This document shows positions 22,776-30,494 of a stretch of 64,000 bases of DNA, piece by piece; the first letter of the stretch is position 1, and every line of letters begins with the position of its first letter. The position numbers and the translations under genes are program-made. The notes under the pieces were generated by a model that saw nothing but the letters and a program-made list of their open reading frames with translations, was not told the DNA's origin and did no database searches. This stretch comes from Janthinobacterium sp. SUN073 (GTDB lineage: Bacteria > Pseudomonadota > Gammaproteobacteria > Burkholderiales > Burkholderiaceae_D), in assembly GCF_030397665.1 (NCBI RefSeq), contig NZ_JAPUBT010000002.1:529383-593382 (forward strand), read 5' to 3'.

Positions 22776-22880
22776 TTGGCTCAAAAATAAAGGAGACGCT
22801 ACGGATGAGGCGCTACGCCGCAGCGTGAGGGCACAGGTGTGGGCACAGCGAAAGCATGCCACGACTCCCTTGAGCAAAGC

Positions 22881-22901
22881 AAATGCGAACCATTGTTATT
22901 T
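22881..22901 (-). promoter_or_regulatory. Candidate Fur box upstream of the TonB receptor
   Basis: Read on the minus strand, AAATAACAATGGTTCGCATTT resembles the AATnnnAATnnTTnnCATT arrangement of betaproteobacterial Fur sites. It is about 105 bases upstream of the receptor start. Assignment is by pattern and context. Confidence 0.5.
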
Positions 22902-22961
22902 ACTTCAATTTACAAATCTCTTCCACTTGTGGTCGCATAGCCTCATCCGATGACCTTTGCG

Positions 22962-24302
22962 CTACCTCAGCAAGCCCTGCCCCCGCGCCAGTTTCAGCCA
23001 GCCCGGATACTCCGTCATCAGCAAATCGTACAGTTCCGCATCGCTGTGCTCGTCTGGCGAGCTGACGGAAAAGTAATTGGCATTGTCGACCAGGCGTCCC
23101 TGCAATTCGTCGAGTTTTTCCAGGAAGGGGAAGTCGGAATCGGCAAAGGCGGCGAGAAACTTGCTTTTCGACTTGCGCCCCTTGCCGATGCCCATGAATT
23201 GCCAGAAGATGGGTTCATTGCTGGCCCAGCGCAATTGCTTCTCCGTTGTCGCCTGGTCGCTGGTGCCGCCATCGGTGACGAACATCACGTAGACGGGCAA
23301 CTCGGCGGCGACGGGCCGCGTGCGCTCGCCGCCGGCCTTGTCTGGGAAATAAAACGCGCGGATCGCCTGCATGGCGGCGCCATAGCGCGTGTCGCCTTCC
23401 AACGGGTGACGGGTGATCGCCTGCCCCACATAAGTGTTGCAATTACTCAATGCCATCGGCGCCGGATGGTGGACGTTCTTGCCGAACAGAAAAACGTCGA
23501 TTTCGCCATCGTCGTCGAACTTGCAGCCCAGGGCCAGGATGCGCTCGGCAAAGCGCTGCACCAGCCCCTCTTTATATAGCCGTCCCATGGAACCGGAAAT
23601 ATCCAGGCATAAACACACCTTGGCGCGGTGCTCGGATAGGCCCACTTTTTGCAACGACACGCCCGCCTGCTTGACCAGGCTGACCAGCTGCGGCGCTTCC
23701 CGTTCGACTCTCTTTTCCAGGTTGATCTTCGCCTGCATGACAGCCGACGCCGCCGCAGGGGTGGCTGCGGCAGGCGCGGCCTGGTCGACTTCGCCGCCGA
23801 AGTGGCGCACCAGCGCATCGAGGCCGCCATTGAAACCCTGGCCCACGGCCATGCAGCGCCAGCCGCCATCCTTGCGGTAAATTTCTGCCAGCATGACGGC
23901 TTTTTCTTGCGCGAAATCCGAACCGGCAAACGCGAAGCGGGCCAGCTCGCGTCCGCCCGCCTGCAGGCGCACATGGCCGGATTGCAGCTGCGACATCACA
24001 CCGCCGCCATCGATGGAGGCCGTCACGACGAGGCGGTCTATGCCAGCCGGCAAGCGCGCCAGTTGCAAGGCAAACTCGGCCATGTCGCCGCCACCGCCGG
24101 CGCGCGCTTCCACGCCGCCGCACGGCGTGCGCGGCTGGTTGAAAAAAGTCATGTAGCGCTCGTCGGACAATTTGGCCGCCGCATCGAGGCCGAAACAGGC
24201 CACGTCGAGCGCCAGGCCCTGCGCGGCCACGCCGACCTGCAGCACGCCATCGGGAACGAGATTGGCCAGCGGCAAGCGCTGTCCCTTGGACAAGGTTTCC
24301 AT
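22962..24302 (-). CDS. TerF-like protein: TerD domain plus von Willebrand factor A domain
   Basis: Encodes 446 residues. Residues 1-175 form a TerD-type domain (RYMTFFNQPRTPCGGVE, EKAVMLAEIYRKDGGWRCMAVGQGFNGGLDALV). After a linker of Ala/Pro-rich sequence, a vWA domain of the TerF type runs from about 225 with an intact MIDAS motif DISGSMG and VMFVTDGGTSD. TerD domains bind calcium; TerF-type vWA proteins form part of the tellurite/stress Ter complex at the membrane. It is last in a three-gene minus-strand cluster; its start is nine bases beyond the end of the TerA-like gene. Its TerD half is closely similar to that of the neighbour, showing duplication. Confidence 0.87.
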   Translation of the reverse strand: METLSKGQRLPLANLVPDGVLQVGVAAQGLALDVACFGLDAAAKLSDERYMTFFNQPRTPCGGVEARAGGGGDMAEFALQLARLPAGIDRLVVTASIDGGGVMSQLQSGHVRLQAGGRELARFAFAGSDFAQEKAVMLAEIYRKDGGWRCMAVGQGFNGGLDALVRHFGGEVDQAAPAAATPAAASAVMQAKINLEKRVEREAPQLVSLVKQAGVSLQKVGLSEHRAKVCLCLDISGSMGRLYKEGLVQRFAERILALGCKFDDDGEIDVFLFGKNVHHPAPMALSNCNTYVGQAITRHPLEGDTRYGAAMQAIRAFYFPDKAGGERTRPVAAELPVYVMFVTDGGTSDQATTEKQLRWASNEPIFWQFMGIGKGRKSKSKFLAAFADSDFPFLEKLDELQGRLVDNANYFSVSSPDEHSDAELYDLLMTEYPGWLKLARGQGLLR

Positions 24303-24311
24303 CAGTGCCTC

Positions 24312-25565
24312 CTAGGCGATATAGCGGCGTGGATTATCAGCATTGCAATCATCTTCATCTTCCTTGTCCTCGCCCTTGAAGACGACGGGACCGTTGAAGG
24401 CCAGCTGCAGGTTCTCGCCCTGCCAGCTCAGCCACGGCGTCGCTTCGCTGCCCGGTTCCGACGTCTTGCCGGACGGCTCCAGGATGATGCTGTCGGGCGT
24501 GACGCGCGCCATGCCGATCACATAGGTGTAGACCGTATCGTCTTCGGCCGCCTTGGACAGGCGGAAGTCGAAGTCGCACTCGACGATCTGCTGGCCGTAT
24601 TGCATGACCATTTTCGGCCGCATGGACGCCACCGGGACGGCGCCATTGGCCAGCGCCGAATACACGCTGAAGACCAGGCCCACCGTGCCGCCGTAATGTT
24701 GCGCCAGCGCAGGATTGACTTCCACCGTTTCCGTGGCCGGCTCCTTGCCCGCCGCACCGGCCACGTCGCCCAGGTGGCGCACATACGGCATGACGTCAAA
24801 GCTGCCCGCTGTGTCCGGCGCCTGGATGAAGCGCATCTGGCCGTTCGGCAAGAGAATCCCGACTCTTAAGTCGAGGTCGTCGTTATCGTCGTCGCCATCG
24901 CCGTTATCGACCCAGGTGGCCTTGACGGTGAGTTTGCTCGGCGCGCCCGCCCCCTTTTCCAGCGAGACCTTGTGGGTCTGGCCCGCCTTGGTCAGCGAGA
25001 TTTTCGACAGGGAAATTTTTGATGGCGGCACCGGTTCCGCTACCGCCTGCGCCACTACACCGCCGAAATGGGCGACCAGCGCATCGAGCCCGCCATTGAA
25101 ACCCTGGCCCACGGCCATGAAGCGCCAGCCGCCGTCCTTGCGGTAAAACTCGCCCAGCATGACGGCTTTTTCTTGCGCAAAATCAGTACCCGCATACGCG
25201 TAGCGGGCCAGTTCGCGCCCGCCGTCGAGCAGGCGCAGGTAGCCGCTGCCCAGCTGCGCCATGCTGGCCGCGCCATCGATGGCGGCCGTGACGACCAGGC
25301 GTTCGATGGACGCAGGCAAGCGCTCCAGCTGGTAACTGAAGCCGGCCGCATCGCCGCACGGCGCCGAGGTTTCCACGCCGCCGCACGGCGTGCGCGGCTG
25401 GTTGAAGAAAGTCATGTAGCGGTCATCGGACAATTTACCGGCGGCATCGAGGCCAAAACAGGCAAAGTCCAGCGCCACGCCCGCGCTGGACAAACCCAGT
25501 TGCACGACGTTGCCCGTGACGAGGCCGGACAGCGCCAGACGCTGCCCCTTGATCAGGTTTTCCAT
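24312..25565 (-). CDS. TerA-like protein with TerD-type N-terminal domain
   Basis: Encodes 417 residues from ATG 25565 (MENLIKGQRL). The N-terminal TerD-type domain (to about residue 180) has RYMTFFNQPRTPCGGVE and EKAVMLGEFYRKDGGWRFMAVGQGFNGG. The second half starts with short ISLSKISLTK repeats and an acidic run DNGDGDDDNDDLDLRVGILLPNGQ (about 215-240), likely calcium-binding, and matches the TerA-type stress domain. The acidic end EDKEDEDDCNADNP is unusual. The product likely acts with TerD and TerF in tellurite/oxidative or phage stress tolerance. terB, terC, terY and terZ are not in the window. Confidence 0.82.
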   Translation of the reverse strand: MENLIKGQRLALSGLVTGNVVQLGLSSAGVALDFACFGLDAAGKLSDDRYMTFFNQPRTPCGGVETSAPCGDAAGFSYQLERLPASIERLVVTAAIDGAASMAQLGSGYLRLLDGGRELARYAYAGTDFAQEKAVMLGEFYRKDGGWRFMAVGQGFNGGLDALVAHFGGVVAQAVAEPVPPSKISLSKISLTKAGQTHKVSLEKGAGAPSKLTVKATWVDNGDGDDDNDDLDLRVGILLPNGQMRFIQAPDTAGSFDVMPYVRHLGDVAGAAGKEPATETVEVNPALAQHYGGTVGLVFSVYSALANGAVPVASMRPKMVMQYGQQIVECDFDFRLSKAAEDDTVYTYVIGMARVTPDSIILEPSGKTSEPGSEATPWLSWQGENLQLAFNGPVVFKGEDKEDEDDCNADNPRRYIA

Positions 25566-25641
25566 GGAGTCAGGGAGAGAGAGAAGAAAGACAGAACCGG
25601 GCAGCGGTGCCACCCGGTACATTTACGCAAACAACTGGTTT

Positions 25642-26217
25642 TTATGCATTAATACCAAAGGAGCGAGCCAGAGGGCCCAGGCCGCCTTTAAAGCCCTGGC
25701 CGATGGCCTTGAATTTCCATTCGCTGCCGGCGCGGTAGATTTCGCCGAAGATCATGGCCGCTTCCGTCGAGCCGTCTTCCGACAGGTCATAGCGGGCGAT
25801 TTCCGCGCCGTTGTCGCCGTTCAGGCAGCGGATGTAGGCCTTGCCCACCATGCCGAAGTTTTGCTTGCGAGCTTCCGCATCGTGAATGGTGACGGCCACG
25901 GCGATCTTGTCGATGTCGGCGGGCACGTTGGCCAGGTCGACGGCGATTTTCTCGTCGTCGCCATCGCCGCCACCGGTCGTGTTGTCGCCCGCATGGACGA
26001 TGGAGCCGTCAACCGACTTCAGGTTGTTATAAAAAATGAAATCGGCATCGGAACGGGCCTTGCCATCCGTTTTCAGCAGGAAGGCGCTGCCGTCCAGGTC
26101 GAATGCGGCGCCATCGGTGGCGCGCGGGTCCCAGCCCAGGCCAATCACGATTTTCTTCAAGCCAGGTGCTTCCTTGCTCAGGTTGACATTGCCGCCTTTT
26201 TGCAAACTGATCGCCAT
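25642..26217 (-). CDS. terD: TerD-family calcium-binding stress protein
   Basis: Encodes 191 residues, the family's normal length. The signature is clear: [12 protein letters not shown] at the start, [23 protein letters not shown] (about 27-49), the acidic calcium site [18 protein letters not shown] (about 78-95), and the ending [24 protein letters not shown]. It is first in the three-gene Ter cluster and is followed by the TerA-like gene after 76 bases. Assignment between TerD and TerE is not possible from sequence alone; the symbol is a family call. Confidence 0.9.
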   Translation of the reverse strand: MAISLQKGGNVNLSKEAPGLKKIVIGLGWDPRATDGAAFDLDGSAFLLKTDGKARSDADFIFYNNLKSVDGSIVHAGDNTTGGGDGDDEKIAVDLANVPADIDKIAVAVTIHDAEARKQNFGMVGKAYIRCLNGDNGAEIARYDLSEDGSTEAAMIFGEIYRAGSEWKFKAIGQGFKGGLGPLARSFGINA

Positions 26218-26393
26218 GGTGTTTCCTCTTTAATGTGGGGGTTGCATTCGGTGTTTCAGGTCACGTCGCCGGGTCCCCGGCTTGATGAACCATGAGCCTA
26301 CCATAAAGTTCCTGCTTGCCAGCCGCGCACTATTGAAAATAATGCCATACGGAAAATACCACGCCGCTGTCCGCATGCGCAAAATGACGGATA

Positions 26394-27209
26394 ATGCTGC
26401 TCGACAAAAATTTTCACCATCCTGTACCAGGCTTGTCCTTGAACAATACAACGATACGGCTCGACTGCATCCCCGGCACCTTGTGCGATGAACGCCTGTG
26501 GTCGCGCCTGGCGCCTGCGCTGGGTGACGCCTTTCATTTGCAGCACGTGCCCCTGCACCAGGCGCGCACGCGCGCGCAGATGCAGCAGATGATTGCCAGC
26601 GACAGCGCTCCGCAAGCCCACCTGGTGGGATTTTCGCTGGGCGCCTACCTGGCGCTCGAACACGCGCTGGCGCACCCGCAGCGCGTGAAGTCCCTCACTT
26701 TGATCGCCAATTCGGCCCAAGGTTTGCTGCCGGCGGAAATCGAAACGCGCCAGCGCATCGTCACCATGCTTGAGCGCAATGCCTATACGGGCATCACGCG
26801 CCAGCGCCTGCGCGAACTGCTGCACCCATCGCACCTGGACGATGCGTCCATCACGGGCCTGATCCAGCAAATGGGACTGGACCTGGGCAAGGACGTGCTG
26901 CTGGCGCAATTCATCACCACCATCGCCCGCCCCGACCTGATGGCGCGCTTGCCGGAACTCGATTTCCCCGTGCTGATCGTGGGTGCCGAAGACGACAAGC
27001 TCGTCCATCCCGACGACCTGCGCGCCATGGCAGCCCGCCTGCCGCAAGCCACACTGCACATACTGAAAGACAATACCGGCCACATGATTCCCTTGGAAGC
27101 ACCGGGGCCGCTGGCCGACGCCATGCGTGCGCATCTGGAGGCCGCCGGCAATTTCAACGATAATGACGGGCATCGGGCCATGCCCCAACCTTTTTCACCG
27201 AACCCATGA
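26394..27209 (+). CDS. Alpha/beta-hydrolase
   Basis: Encodes up to 271 residues from ATG 26394; TTG 26442, giving a start near NNTTIRLDCIPG, is an alternative. The nucleophile elbow is GFSLGA (about residue 84), the acid is in VGAEDDKLVHPDD (about 200) and the histidine in NTGHMIPLEAP (about 230), completing a Ser-Asp-His triad. The substrate is unknown; the fold resembles esterases and haloperoxidase-like hydrolases. The TGA overlaps the folA start by four bases, so it is translationally coupled to folA. Confidence 0.85.
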   Translation: MLLDKNFHHPVPGLSLNNTTIRLDCIPGTLCDERLWSRLAPALGDAFHLQHVPLHQARTRAQMQQMIASDSAPQAHLVGFSLGAYLALEHALAHPQRVKSLTLIANSAQGLLPAEIETRQRIVTMLERNAYTGITRQRLRELLHPSHLDDASITGLIQQMGLDLGKDVLLAQFITTIARPDLMARLPELDFPVLIVGAEDDKLVHPDDLRAMAARLPQATLHILKDNTGHMIPLEAPGPLADAMRAHLEAAGNFNDNDGHRAMPQPFSPNP

Positions 27210-27691
27210 GCCATTTGACCATCATCGTCGCCACCGACCAGCAAGGCGGCATCGGCATCGACAACACCCTGCCGTGGAAATTGCCGGAAGACCTGGCGCA
27301 CTTCAAGCGTTTGACGACGGGCCACCCCATCCTCATGGGCCGCAAGACCTTCGACTCCATCGGCCGTCCGCTGCCGAACCGCCGCAACATCGTCATCACG
27401 CGCAATCCGGACTGGCGCCACGAGGGCGTGGAAGCGGTGTCGTCGGTGCAAGCGGCCATCGCCCTGCTGGACGGCGCGGAAGGCTATGTCATCGGCGGCG
27501 CCGAAATCTACCAGCAGGCATTGCCGCTGACTCAGCGTTTGATCATCACGGAAATCGGCCGCACGTTTGACTGCGACGCCTTTTTCCCCGCCGTGGACCA
27601 TGCCGTGTGGCAAGAAACCGCGCGCGAGGCGCATGTCTCGGAGAAATCCGGCCTGCCATACGCCTTTGTCACGCTGGAACGCAAAGCCTGA
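27206..27691 (+). CDS. folA: Dihydrofolate reductase
   Basis: Encodes 161 residues, the normal length. Conserved features: VATDQQGGIGIDNTLPWKLPEDLAHFKRLT (NADPH and substrate loop with active-site Asp in PEDLAHF), PILMGRKTFDSIGRPLPNR (about residue 43), and YVIGGAEIYQQAL (about 98). It reduces dihydrofolate, the product of ThyA, back to tetrahydrofolate. thyA is about 8 kb upstream on the same strand, with unrelated genes between. No terminator lies directly after the gene. Confidence 0.96.
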   Translation: MSHLTIIVATDQQGGIGIDNTLPWKLPEDLAHFKRLTTGHPILMGRKTFDSIGRPLPNRRNIVITRNPDWRHEGVEAVSSVQAAIALLDGAEGYVIGGAEIYQQALPLTQRLIITEIGRTFDCDAFFPAVDHAVWQETAREAHVSEKSGLPYAFVTLERKA

Positions 27692-27893
27692 TAAGGTGAT
27701 AAAGATAGAGATAGAGATCGCCAGAATGTTGCTGTAATACCCCTGTCACACCGTTGCGTCACGCTAGCGCATGCTGGTGACGCTTTGCTACGATATTTTT
27801 TTCCCGCAGACGCCGCATTTCTGCGAGAATCCCGTTCTTATTTTTTTTCTGCGGCTGCCGGGTTGTACGACCGCCTGACCGTCGCGCCCTAGT

Positions 27894-27931
27894 CCGCCCC
27901 TCCACATAGGTCAGGGGCGGCTTGCTTTTTT
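27894..27931 (+). promoter_or_regulatory. Terminator-like leader hairpin before the decarboxylase gene (attenuator candidate)
   Basis: CCGCCCCT (27894-27901) and AGGGGCGG (27913-27920) form an 8-bp GC stem, followed by CTTGCTTTTTT. The T-run ends 11 bases before the start codon, and the GGAG ribosome-binding site comes immediately after. It could terminate folA read-through or act as an attenuator for the decarboxylase. The rest of 27692-27893 holds AT-rich tracts but no clear gene. Confidence 0.6.
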
Positions 27932-27941
27932 GGAGACATGC

Positions 27942-30200
27942 ATGAAATTTCGTTTCCCCATCGTCATCATTGACGAGGATTTCCGTTCTGAAAATACGTC
28001 CGGCCTGGGCATTCGCGCCCTTGCCGCCGCAATGGAAAAAGAAGGCATGGAAGTGCTGGGCGTGACCAGCTACGGCGATTTGTCGCAATTTGCCCAACAA
28101 CAATCGCGCGCATCGGCCTTCGTGCTGTCGATCGACGATGAAGAGTTCGGCGCCGGCTCCGTCGAGGAAACCGACCACGCCTTGAAATCGCTGCGCGCCT
28201 TTGTCGAGGAAATCCGCTACAAGAACGCCGATATCCCGATTTATCTGTATGGCGAAACGCGTACCTCGCGTCACATTCCGAACGATATCCTGCGCGAACT
28301 GCATGGTTTCATCCACATGTTCGAAGATACGCCGGAATTCGTCGCGCGCCACATCATCCGCGAAGCGAAATCCTACCTGGACGGCCTGTCGCCGCCGTTC
28401 TTCCGCGCCCTGGTGCACTATGCCAACGACGGTTCCTACTCGTGGCACTGCCCCGGCCACTCGGGCGGCGTGGCGTTCCTGAAGTCGCCTATCGGCCAGA
28501 TGTTCCACCAGTTCTTCGGTGAAAACATGCTGCGCGCCGACGTCTGCAACGCCGTCGAAGAACTGGGCCAACTGCTCGACCATACGGGTCCGGTCGCCGC
28601 GTCGGAACGCAATGCGGCGCGCATCTTCAATGCCGACCATTGCTATTTTGTCACCAATGGTACGTCCACCTCGAACAAGATGGTGTGGCACTCGACCGTG
28701 GCGCCGGGCGACATCGTCGTCGTCGACCGCAATTGCCACAAGTCGATCTTGCATTCGATCATCATGTGCGGCGCGATTCCCGTGTTCCTGATGCCGACGC
28801 GCAATCACCTGGGCATCATCGGTCCCATCCCGCTGCATGAATTCACGCCGGAAAGCATCGCCCGCAAGATCGAGGCGAATCCGTTCGCGCGTGAAGCGAA
28901 GAACAAGAAGCCGCGCATTCTGACCATCACGCAATCGACCTACGATGGCGTGATCTACAACGTGGAAACCCTGCGCGAAATGCTGGACGGCAAGATCGAC
29001 ACCCTGCACTTCGATGAAGCATGGCTGCCGCACGCCACCTTCCACGATTTCTACAAAAATATGCACGCCATCGGCAAGGACCGTCCACGCGCCAAGGAAT
29101 CGATGATCTTCTCGACCCAGTCCACGCACAAATTGCTGGCCGGCCTGTCGCAGGCCTCGCAAATCCTCGTGCGCGAATCGGATACGGTCAAGCTGGACCA
29201 GGACGCCTTCAACGAGGCTTACCTGATGCACACCTCGACCTCGCCGCAGTATTCCATCATCGCCTCGTGCGACGTGGCCGCGGCCATGATGGAAGCGCCG
29301 GGCGGCACGGCCCTGGTGGAAGAATCGATCATGGAAGCGCTCGATTTCCGCCGCGCCATGAAAAAAATCGACCAGGAATGGGGCCAGGACTGGTGGTTCC
29401 AGGTGTGGGGGCCGGACAGCTTCAACGACGAAGGCATGGGCCAGCAGGAAGACTGGATGATACGCGCCGAGGATGACTGGCACGGTTTCGGCGACCTCGC
29501 TCCCGGCTTCAACATGCTCGACCCGATCAAGGCGACCATCGTCAACCCGGGCCTGTCGCTGGACGGCCAGTTCGGCGAGACGGGCATACCCGCGTCCATC
29601 GTCACCAAATACCTGGCCGAGCACGGCGTCATCATTGAAAAATGCGGCCTGTACTCGTTCTTCATCATGTTTACCATCGGCATCACCAAGGGCCGCTGGA
29701 ATACCTTGCTGACGGCCTTGCAACAGTTCAAGGACGACTACGACAAGAACCAGCCGATGTGGCGCATCCTGCCGGAATTTGCGGCCGCCAACCCGCGCTA
29801 CGAAAAAATGGGCTTGCGCGACCTGTGCCAGCAAATCCACGATTTCTACAAGGCTTACGATGTGGCGCGTCTGACGACGGAAATGTATCTGTCGGACATG
29901 ATCCCCGCCATGAAGCCGTCGGACGCGTTCGCCAAAATGGCGCACCGCGAAATCGAGCGCGTGGCCATCGACGAACTGGAAGGCCGCATCACGTCCATCC
30001 TGCTGACGCCGTATCCACCGGGCATCCCGCTCTTGATCCCGGGCGAGCGCTTCAACAAGACCATCGTCGACTACCTGCGCTTCGCGCGCGACTTCAACGA
30101 GCGCTTCCCCGGCTTCGAGACGGATGTGCATGGTCTCGTGAAACGCGAAGTCGATGGCAAGCGTGGCTATTTTGTTGATTGTGTCAAATTGGACGATTAG
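27942..30200 (+). CDS. PLP-dependent arginine/lysine/ornithine decarboxylase (AdiA-type length)
   Basis: Encodes 752 residues from ATG 27942, with GGAG six bases upstream; a TTG at 27930 is in frame but unlikely. An N-terminal flavodoxin-like wing domain (residues 1-130) precedes the fold-type I core. The PLP-binding lysine is in STQSTHKLLAGLSQAS (about residue 395), and the substrate-binding Asp/His set includes TLHFDEAWLPHATF (about 350) and WHCPGHSGG (about 167). The 752-residue length and motifs are closest to arginine decarboxylase AdiA; lysine or ornithine as substrate cannot be excluded. The enzyme consumes a proton and makes agmatine, cadaverine or putrescine. No amino-acid antiporter gene is beside it, so a biosynthetic role is possible. 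Confidence 0.9.
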   Translation: MKFRFPIVIIDEDFRSENTSGLGIRALAAAMEKEGMEVLGVTSYGDLSQFAQQQSRASAFVLSIDDEEFGAGSVEETDHALKSLRAFVEEIRYKNADIPIYLYGETRTSRHIPNDILRELHGFIHMFEDTPEFVARHIIREAKSYLDGLSPPFFRALVHYANDGSYSWHCPGHSGGVAFLKSPIGQMFHQFFGENMLRADVCNAVEELGQLLDHTGPVAASERNAARIFNADHCYFVTNGTSTSNKMVWHSTVAPGDIVVVDRNCHKSILHSIIMCGAIPVFLMPTRNHLGIIGPIPLHEFTPESIARKIEANPFAREAKNKKPRILTITQSTYDGVIYNVETLREMLDGKIDTLHFDEAWLPHATFHDFYKNMHAIGKDRPRAKESMIFSTQSTHKLLAGLSQASQILVRESDTVKLDQDAFNEAYLMHTSTSPQYSIIASCDVAAAMMEAPGGTALVEESIMEALDFRRAMKKIDQEWGQDWWFQVWGPDSFNDEGMGQQEDWMIRAEDDWHGFGDLAPGFNMLDPIKATIVNPGLSLDGQFGETGIPASIVTKYLAEHGVIIEKCGLYSFFIMFTIGITKGRWNTLLTALQQFKDDYDKNQPMWRILPEFAAANPRYEKMGLRDLCQQIHDFYKAYDVARLTTEMYLSDMIPAMKPSDAFAKMAHREIERVAIDELEGRITSILLTPYPPGIPLLIPGERFNKTIVDYLRFARDFNERFPGFETDVHGLVKREVDGKRGYFVDCVKLDD

Positions 30201-30201
30201 T

Positions 30202-30321
30202 GACGGCTCATCCAATCTACTGCGCGGCGCGCTTTGCGGCCGGCGATGCTCACCGTACTAGAGTACGGTTGCGCTTCTCGGCCACAAATCACTGCCGCTC
30301 GCTACGATTGGATGAACCGTC
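30202..30321. repeat. 120-base imperfect inverted-repeat element (MITE-like)
   Basis: The ends GACGGCTCATCCAATC and GATTGGATGAACCGTC are inverted with one mismatch, and imperfect complementarity continues inward to the perfect centre ACCGTACT-AG-AGTACGGT (30252-30269). It begins two bases after the decarboxylase stop. Layout suggests a small non-autonomous mobile or REP-type element. No target duplication could be confirmed. Confidence 0.75.
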
Positions 30322-30375
30322 GTGACGTTCGTTAAAAACGGTTAATTCTGACGTTTGTTGAATGTCATTCATTAG

Positions 30376-30399
30376 CGCCACCTTTCAGGTGGCGTTTTT
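30376..30399 (+). terminator. Rho-independent terminator after the decarboxylase gene
   Basis: CGCCACC and GGTGGCG pair around TTTCA, followed by five T residues. It ends the decarboxylase transcript beyond the inverted-repeat element. Confidence 0.8.
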
Positions 30400-30494
30400 C
30401 ATTTGATGACTACCGCGCACGCTTGCGCCAGATCAAACGGCTGGGGTATCGGGCTTCTAAGATGGGCGACTCGTGCCCTCGTGATGGCTGGCAT

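Noticed and set aside
20073-22790. A 905-residue plus-strand open frame
   Set aside because: It is antisense to the TonB receptor gene and has no domain pattern.
27759-30215. An 818-residue minus-strand open frame
   Set aside because: It is antisense to the decarboxylase gene, whose motifs are unambiguous.
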